Below, piece by piece: positions 32,469 through 37,353 of a DNA stretch of 37,353 nucleotides. This stretch comes from Clostridiales bacterium. GTDB taxonomy: Bacteria; Bacillota; Clostridia; Oscillospirales; CAG-272. A program made the position numbers and the translations under genes. Below the pieces are notes generated by a model. It was given only the letters and a program-made list of their open reading frames with translations, did not search any database and was not told the DNA's origin. The DNA lies in contig JAAVZO010000006.1 of NCBI GenBank assembly GCA_022791685.1, positions 1 through 37,353 of the forward strand, in the 5' to 3' direction. Numbering within the stretch: the stretch's first letter is position 1; each line of letters opens with the position of its first letter.

Positions 32469-33185
32469 ATGACTGAACATTACCCATTCCATAACGACCC
32501 GCTGCCATATGCGTATGACGCGCTCGAACCGTACATCGACAGCGAGACCATGCACCTGCACCACGACGCACATTTGCAGACATACGTCGACAACCTAAAT
32601 TCCGTGCTTGAAAAGTACCCATCGCTCCAGAATCTATCGCTCGAGCAGCTGCTACTGCTCCCAACTCTCCGAACAACTACTAACCGCCATCTCCCAACAC
32701 GAAATCAACCGCTTCGCTCCAGTCAACATCCAATAATGACTCATAATGACAGGAAAAAGCTAATTGATAACGCGGGCGGGGTATACAATCATAGACTGTT
32801 TTTCGAGTCAATGGCACCCGGAGTTAAAACTCAGCCGCGTGGTCAGCTTGCCGTAGCGATAAACGAAAGCTTCGGCAGCTTCGAACACTTCAAGCAGCTG
32901 TTCACAGACGCGGCAATGTCTATATTTGGCTCTGGCTACGCGTGGCTCGGTGTAGACCACCGACGAAACCTTGGTCGAGTTGGTACGCTCGTCATCACCA
33001 CAACTGCAAATCAAGACGTTCCGATCGGGATATGCCCGATACTCAACCTCGATGTGTGGGAACACGCCTATTACCTCGGTCACGCTAACCTACGCGCCAA
33101 CTACATCGCCAATTGGTGGAACGTCGTAAACTGGGCAGCTGTTGAAGCGCGATATCAGAGCTGCGTCAATTCTAATATGGTATGA
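32469..33185 (+). CDS. Fe/Mn superoxide dismutase with an unusual ~22-residue insertion
   Basis: A 238-residue protein (family usually ~200) that dismutates superoxide. The start at 32469 follows GGAGG with good spacing; the more upstream frame has no ribosome site. All four metal ligands are present: His31 in MHLHHDAH, His108 in GGVYNHRLFF, Asp195 and His199 in LDVWEHAYY. The terminal YIANWWNVVNWAAVEARY is typical. Between the first helical hairpin and NAGGVYNH, residues ~64-98 (PTLRTTTNR...MTHNDRKKL) do not resemble the family, and the first two ligands are 77 residues apart instead of ~55. This looks like an insertion or a compensated double frameshift. Activity is therefore uncertain. The gene is convergent with hemW. 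Confidence 0.85.
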   Translation: MTEHYPFHNDPLPYAYDALEPYIDSETMHLHHDAHLQTYVDNLNSVLEKYPSLQNLSLEQLLLLPTLRTTTNRHLPTRNQPLRSSQHPIMTHNDRKKLIDNAGGVYNHRLFFESMAPGVKTQPRGQLAVAINESFGSFEHFKQLFTDAAMSIFGSGYAWLGVDHRRNLGRVGTLVITTTANQDVPIGICPILNLDVWEHAYYLGHANLRANYIANWWNVVNWAAVEARYQSCVNSNMV

Positions 33186-33203
33186 ATATACTCTAATAAT
33201 TAT

Positions 33204-34433
33204 TCATTTATCGCTTCCATCAGCGATCGAATTTATTATATGGCTGTTCTCGTCAAAGTCGAGGATAGTCGAAAGAATGTAGTTGCTTACATACATTCCC
33301 TGGGGCGTGAAAGCGTAGCGGTCGCCGTCATATGTCATAAAGCCGTTGTCGATGTATATCTTTAGACGGCGGCCATACAGCGCGTCGAAATTGATCCCGA
33401 ACAGCTCCTGAAAGCGCGACGCTGACACACCGTTGGCAAGCCTCAGCCGCAGCATGATATACTCGCCGATACGCTCCTCACGCTCGACCGTATACAACTC
33501 ATCGACCAGTTTTGAATCTGTTTCAAGCTCAGTTCCCTGACCGACGTTCTGCTCCATATTTTCAATAAACAGCGACATATCCCGTTTGAACGAGAAACGC
33601 AGATTTCCAAAGTAAGAATGCGCCGCTGCGCCGAGTCCTAAATATTCATCGCAGTTCCAATATTTCAGATTATGACGGCATTCGTATCCCGGCAGTGCGA
33701 AATTCGATATCTCGTAATGTTGATACCCCTTCGCTTCAAGGTAGCGTATGCCGTCAAAATACATATCCGCTTCGGTGTCCTCGTCCGGTAAGATAAGCGT
33801 GTCACGCTGCTTTGCGAACGGCGTTCCATCCTCGATCTTGAGCCCGTACATCGAAATGTGCTCAGGCGTGAGCGCGGTCACAAAATCGAGCGTGCGCGTG
33901 AAGCTTTCGAGCGTCTGCATCGGTATGCCATACATTATATCGACGTTGATATTCTCAAATCCCGCCTTGCGCGCCGCGATGTAGCTCGTCTCAAAGTCCG
34001 AGCGCGAGTGTATGCGCGACAGCGACGTAAGCTCGTCCGAGTTCGCGCTTTGAAGTCCAAGACTGAGACGACTTACTCCAAGCTTGCGATATTTCGAAAG
34101 TGCGCTCAGGCTGACCGTCGCAGGATTAGCTTCGAGCGTGAACTCCGCGTGCTTTGAAACATCGAAATGACGATAGATACCTTCAATAAGCTCAGTCATA
34201 TATTTTATTGGCAGTATCGTCGGCGTTCCTCCGCCAATGAATACCGTATCTACAGTATAAGCTTTAGCCGCCTTCGAATAATCCTCCATCTGTAAAAGTA
34301 GCGAATCACTGTAGCGGCGCATATTCTCATCGGTCGAGCCCGACATCGAATAGAAGTCGCAGTACGCGCATTTCGCCTGACAGAACGGAATATGTATATA
34401 CAATCCGAGCGGCTTTTTTTTCATTTGTTTCAT
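33204..34433 (-). CDS. hemW: Radical SAM heme chaperone HemW
   Basis: A 409-residue radical SAM protein of the HemN/HemW family. The cluster motif is PFCQAKCAYCDFYS (Cys18, Cys22, Cys25) and lacks the additional Cys of true coproporphyrinogen III dehydrogenase HemN. The HemW hallmark HNxxYW appears as HNLKYW at 254-259, followed by LGLGAAAHSYF. GGGTPT (68-72) and LEANPATV (100-107) belong to the SAM-binding core, and a C-terminal wing-like domain follows. HemW binds heme and delivers it to respiratory proteins. The start may be ATG 34433 or 34424; neither has a clear ribosome site. It follows lepA and a YjbR gene on the same strand; lepA-hemW proximity is common in bacteria. Confidence 0.93.
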   Translation of the reverse strand: MKQMKKKPLGLYIHIPFCQAKCAYCDFYSMSGSTDENMRRYSDSLLLQMEDYSKAAKAYTVDTVFIGGGTPTILPIKYMTELIEGIYRHFDVSKHAEFTLEANPATVSLSALSKYRKLGVSRLSLGLQSANSDELTSLSRIHSRSDFETSYIAARKAGFENINVDIMYGIPMQTLESFTRTLDFVTALTPEHISMYGLKIEDGTPFAKQRDTLILPDEDTEADMYFDGIRYLEAKGYQHYEISNFALPGYECRHNLKYWNCDEYLGLGAAAHSYFGNLRFSFKRDMSLFIENMEQNVGQGTELETDSKLVDELYTVEREERIGEYIMLRLRLANGVSASRFQELFGINFDALYGRRLKIYIDNGFMTYDGDRYAFTPQGMYVSNYILSTILDFDENSHIINSIADGSDK

Positions 34434-34481
34434 TATTATTAAACTACAATTCTGTATAAAATTTAAGATATATGTGGAATT

Positions 34482-35168
34482 TCAGCGTTTCCGTGGCTTT
34501 CCAGCTGCGATATCGTAGCTTTGGTCGACAAGGCAGTAAAGCTCGATGTCGCTCATTCGACCGTCGAGCGGGATCGTTATCCAATTCTTTTTGTTCATGT
34601 GATATCCCAGCAATATCGTATCACCGTTGACAAGCGACTGTGCGTCGGCGCGGATATCCACGACCTCAGCCTTGCCGTCGCCGTCCATTCCAAGACTGCG
34701 GCGAGGTGCAGTTAAAATCGCAGCGTACCATTTTGCATTATCGGCACGGCGAAGTACCGCATTGTCGGGTGAATCTGCCCACGGATAGTCTGGCTCAGTC
34801 GAATACTTTTCACGCGCATATTTGATGAGTGCGATAGTTTGTGCATTTTTGAATACATCGACATCAAAGCAGCGCCGCGCTATGTCGTCAATAACCGCTT
34901 CATATTCGCTGCGCACACGTCCGACGAACTCACCGGAAGCGTTCGGATTCAAGTGCAGCACATATTCATCTGACGAAGTACCTTCGTCATTCGAAGCGGT
35001 ATCGTACAAATGCGCCGTCATTTTATTGCCGCAGATTCGGACAAGCAGCCGGAACTGCCCGCCGAGTATCTGCGTTTCGTATATAAACTCGTCTGCTTCT
35101 GCATGGAATCCGTAATCAAGCAGCCGCTTGATATCCGGCGAGCGGAAATTAAGACTTACCTCTGCCAT
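34482..35168 (-). CDS. MmcQ/YjbR-family protein with an N-terminal extension
   Basis: A 228-residue protein. The C-terminal half (about 105-228) is a YjbR (CyaY-like fold) domain: REKYSTEPDYPW, NAKWYAAIL, GYHMNKKNWITIPLDG and the terminal LVDQSYDIA. Residues 1-100 form a second unit (FIYETQILGGQFRLLVRICG, DEYVLHLNPNASGEFVGRV) that is seen in longer clostridial members; its role is unknown. Its ATG overlaps the lepA stop by one base (TGATG), so translation is probably coupled. Family members are annotated as DNA-binding, but a function is not established. Confidence 0.82.
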   Translation of the reverse strand: MAEVSLNFRSPDIKRLLDYGFHAEADEFIYETQILGGQFRLLVRICGNKMTAHLYDTASNDEGTSSDEYVLHLNPNASGEFVGRVRSEYEAVIDDIARRCFDVDVFKNAQTIALIKYAREKYSTEPDYPWADSPDNAVLRRADNAKWYAAILTAPRRSLGMDGDGKAEVVDIRADAQSLVNGDTILLGYHMNKKNWITIPLDGRMSDIELYCLVDQSYDIAAGKPRKR

Positions 35169-36979
35169 CAGTTTTCGTCGTCGAGCTTCAATACCGCCAT
35201 GAACGCCTCAGGCGATACTTCTACCGAGCCGAGCTGGCGCATCTTCTTCTTGCCCTCTTTCTGCTTTTCGAGCAGCTTCTTCTTACGTGTGATATCACCA
35301 CCGTAGCACTTCGCGAGCACGTCCTTGCGCATAGCCTTGACTGTCTCACGGGCGATGACCTTGCCGCCGATAGCAGCCTGTATCGGCACTTCAAACAGCT
35401 GACGTGGGATATTATCCTTCAATTTTTCTGCGATCTTGCGTGCGCGTCCGTAAGCTTTTTCCTCATGTACGATGAACGAAAGCGCGTCGACGATATCGCC
35501 GTTCAGCAGTATATCGAGCTTGACGAGCTTCGACGGCACGTAATCGCTGAGCTCATAGTCGAGCGACGCGTATCCCTTCGAGCGGCTTTTCAGCGCGTCG
35601 AAAAAGTCGTAGATTATCTCATTGAGCGGCAGATTATAGTGCAGCTCTGCGCGGTCGGTGTCGATGTAAGTCATGTTGAGATACTCGCCGCGTCGGTCCT
35701 GACAGAGCTCCATCAGTCCGCCGACATACTCAGGCGGTGTGATTATGCTTGCCTTGACCATAGGCTCGTAAGCGACATCTATCTCGTCGGGGTTCGGGTA
35801 GTTCGACGGGTTGTCGATATACACGGTCTCGCCGTTCTTTTTATGAATGCGGTAGATTACGCTTGGCGCGGTCGTGATGAGGTCGAGGTTGAACTCACGC
35901 TCGAGCCGCTCCTCGATGATCTCCATATGCAGCAGTCCAAGGAAGCCGCAGCGGAATCCGAATCCGAGTGCAGCCGATGTCTCAGGCTCGAACGAAAGTG
36001 CAGCGTCGTTAAGCTGCAATTTCTCAAGTGCATCCTTGAGGTCGCCATAACGTGCGCCGTCAGCTGGATATATACCGGCATAAACCATCGGGCGCACCTC
36101 TTTAAATCCGGGCAGCGGCTCAGCGGCGGGGTTATCGGCGAGCGTGACTGTATCGCCGACACGTGTATCGCCGACCGACTTTATGCTCGCGGTAAGGTAG
36201 CCAACGTCGCCCGCAGCTAAAAATTCGCCCTTCGAAAGTCCGAACGGCTCCATGTAACCGACTTCAACAACGTCGAACTCAGCGCCGGTACTCATAAGCT
36301 TTATCTTATCGCCCGCGCGCAGTGTACCCTCAATAACGCGGACATTGACGACAACTCCGAGGTAGCTGTCGTAGTACGAATCGAAAATAAGGCAGCGCAG
36401 CGGCGCATTTTCGTCGCCGGAAGGCGCTGGGATATCGGATACTATCTTATCGAGCACTTGGTCGATATTGATTCCAGCCTTAGCTGAAACCGCTGGGCAG
36501 CCCTCAGCCGGTATTCCGATGATATCTTCGATCTCTGCGCGTACCTTTTCAACATCGGCACTCGGCAGGTCGATTTTATTTATTACCGGCACGATTTCGA
36601 GATTATTGTCGATTGCGAGATAAGCATTTGCGAGCGTCTGCGCCTCAACGCCTTGCGTGGAGTCAACGATAAGCAGCGCGCCTTCGCAGGCATTGAGCGA
36701 CCGCGAGACTTCGTAGTTGAAGTCGACGTGACCGGGAGTATCAATTAAATTGAGAGTGTATACTTCACCGTCTGGCGCATTGTAATCAAGCTTAACAGCA
36801 CGCGCTTTGATAGTGATACCGCGCTCCCTCTCAAGCTCCATATTGTCGAGCAGCTGCTCTTCCATGTCGCGCTTAGCAACAGTTCTTGTATACTCTAATA
36901 TTCTATCGGCAAGTGTGGACTTGCCGTGATCTATATGTGCAATTATCGAAAAATTTCTGATTTTATCTTGTCTTGACAT
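35168..36979 (-). CDS. lepA: Elongation factor 4 (LepA), ribosomal back-translocase GTPase
   Basis: A 603-residue translation GTPase. G motifs are [14 protein letters not shown] (P loop), [12 protein letters not shown] (switch I), [14 protein letters not shown] (switch II) and [14 protein letters not shown]. Domain 3 has [21 protein letters not shown], and the LepA-specific C-terminal domain carries [20 protein letters not shown] with the conserved [20 protein letters not shown]. Length is typical (about 600). AAGGAG lies seven nt before the ATG. It starts 44 nt after the truncated glycosidase gene and leads into the YjbR and hemW genes on the same strand. Confidence 0.98.
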   Translation of the reverse strand: MSRQDKIRNFSIIAHIDHGKSTLADRILEYTRTVAKRDMEEQLLDNMELERERGITIKARAVKLDYNAPDGEVYTLNLIDTPGHVDFNYEVSRSLNACEGALLIVDSTQGVEAQTLANAYLAIDNNLEIVPVINKIDLPSADVEKVRAEIEDIIGIPAEGCPAVSAKAGINIDQVLDKIVSDIPAPSGDENAPLRCLIFDSYYDSYLGVVVNVRVIEGTLRAGDKIKLMSTGAEFDVVEVGYMEPFGLSKGEFLAAGDVGYLTASIKSVGDTRVGDTVTLADNPAAEPLPGFKEVRPMVYAGIYPADGARYGDLKDALEKLQLNDAALSFEPETSAALGFGFRCGFLGLLHMEIIEERLEREFNLDLITTAPSVIYRIHKKNGETVYIDNPSNYPNPDEIDVAYEPMVKASIITPPEYVGGLMELCQDRRGEYLNMTYIDTDRAELHYNLPLNEIIYDFFDALKSRSKGYASLDYELSDYVPSKLVKLDILLNGDIVDALSFIVHEEKAYGRARKIAEKLKDNIPRQLFEVPIQAAIGGKVIARETVKAMRKDVLAKCYGGDITRKKKLLEKQKEGKKKMRQLGSVEVSPEAFMAVLKLDDEN

Positions 36980-37023
36980 TTTTTGTCTCCTTATGTTAGT
37001 TATCCTCTATGAGGAGTACACGG

Positions 37024-37353
37024 CTACTTACTGTAATTTGCTTGAATTTCTATAATTCCAAGCTCGATTTTATACTTCAGTATCCGCACCACCGATTCGT
37101 CGACCCTATCCTCGCTTATTCGTCCGCTATTGACTGCTGACATCAGCGCAGCATATTTATCCTTTATATCTGAGCAGCAGATAAGATCATTCCCCGCTTC
37201 TATCGCAAGAACTGCCGATTCGCCGACTCCATAGCTTTTGCTGATAGCGTCCATCGCAAGGTCGTCGGTCACAATGATACCATCGAAATCGAGTTTCTCA
37301 CGCAGCACGCGGTGTGCTTCATTCGACAGCGACGCGGGATTGTCTTCGTCCAT
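37024..37353 (-). CDS. nagZ: GH3 beta-N-acetylhexosaminidase (NagZ-like), C-terminal part (5' end outside window)
   Basis: The last 109-110 codons of a family 3 glycoside hydrolase, probably the beta-N-acetylglucosaminidase that trims muropeptides or secreted glycans. The visible part has PASLSNEAHRVLREKLDFDG and the strand with IIVTDDLAMDAI; the latter Asp is the position of the GH3 nucleophile. AVLAIEAGNDLICCS and VDESVVRILKYKIELGI complete the barrel. The Met at 37353 is most likely internal, because the family has the (M/L)DxxxPAS segment about 250 residues from the N terminus. It lies upstream of lepA on the same strand. Confidence 0.85.
   Translation of the reverse strand: MDEDNPASLSNEAHRVLREKLDFDGIIVTDDLAMDAISKSYGVGESAVLAIEAGNDLICCSDIKDKYAALMSAVNSGRISEDRVDESVVRILKYKIELGIIEIQANYSK

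Noticed and set aside
35465..36220. A 251-codon plus-strand frame opposite lepA
   Set aside because: It lies antisense to strongly conserved LepA motifs, without a start signal.

Overview
The window looks like chromosome of an anaerobic Bacillota, most likely a gut-type Clostridia of the Oscillospiraceae/Ruminococcaceae kind. This is inferred from gene content: pyruvate phosphate dikinase, a FeoB-associated Cys-rich membrane protein, a flavodiiron/flavin reductase/rubredoxin fusion, an Orn/Lys/Arg decarboxylase with a carboxynorspermidine-type polyamine operon, a Sapep dipeptidase and an M29 aminopeptidase. Most transcription units begin with near-consensus sigma-A promoters (TTGACA, 17-nt spacer, TATAAT-like) and many end in clear intrinsic terminators. 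No rRNA, tRNA, CRISPR array, transposase or phage gene was recognised.

Left part (1-12.7 kb). The 3' part of ppdK is followed by a minus-strand operon of a DeoR regulator, an organophosphate-type MFS permease and an alkaline-phosphatase-superfamily hydrolase. Next come a YbaK-type tRNA deacylase and a solitary FeoB-associated small membrane protein behind a DtxR-like operator. A sugar-acid divergon follows: a beta-propeller glycosidase-like protein on one side, and IclR regulator, KDPG aldolase and DgoK kinase on the other. A secreted SGNH hydrolase and an M29 aminopeptidase close this part.

Middle (12.8-24.4 kb). A Crp/Fnr regulator with a palindromic site between its promoter and start codon precedes a flavodiiron protein fused to flavin-reductase and rubredoxin domains, probably an O2/NO detoxification unit. 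A substrate-binding lipoprotein gene is broken by a frameshift in a run of nine G. A type I restriction-modification operon follows in the order hsdM-hsdS-FRG-hsdR. Its promoter -35 box lies inside a 12-bp inverted repeat.

Right part (24.4-37.3 kb). A minus-strand polyamine operon reads speA, speE, speB, carboxynorspermidine-type dehydrogenase, carboxynorspermidine-type decarboxylase. Its two large internal gaps are filled by two oppositely oriented copies of the same ~200-bp non-coding repeat. Upstream of speA lies a ~350-nt non-coding transcribed leader or small RNA with its own consensus promoter and two terminator-like hairpins. Then come a Sapep dipeptidase, an Fe/Mn superoxide dismutase with an unusual insertion, and a housekeeping cluster of hemW, a YjbR-family gene, lepA and a truncated GH3 (NagZ-like) gene.

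The strongest candidates for something new are the FRG protein embedded in the hsd operon, the speA leader RNA, and the inverted intergenic repeat pair.
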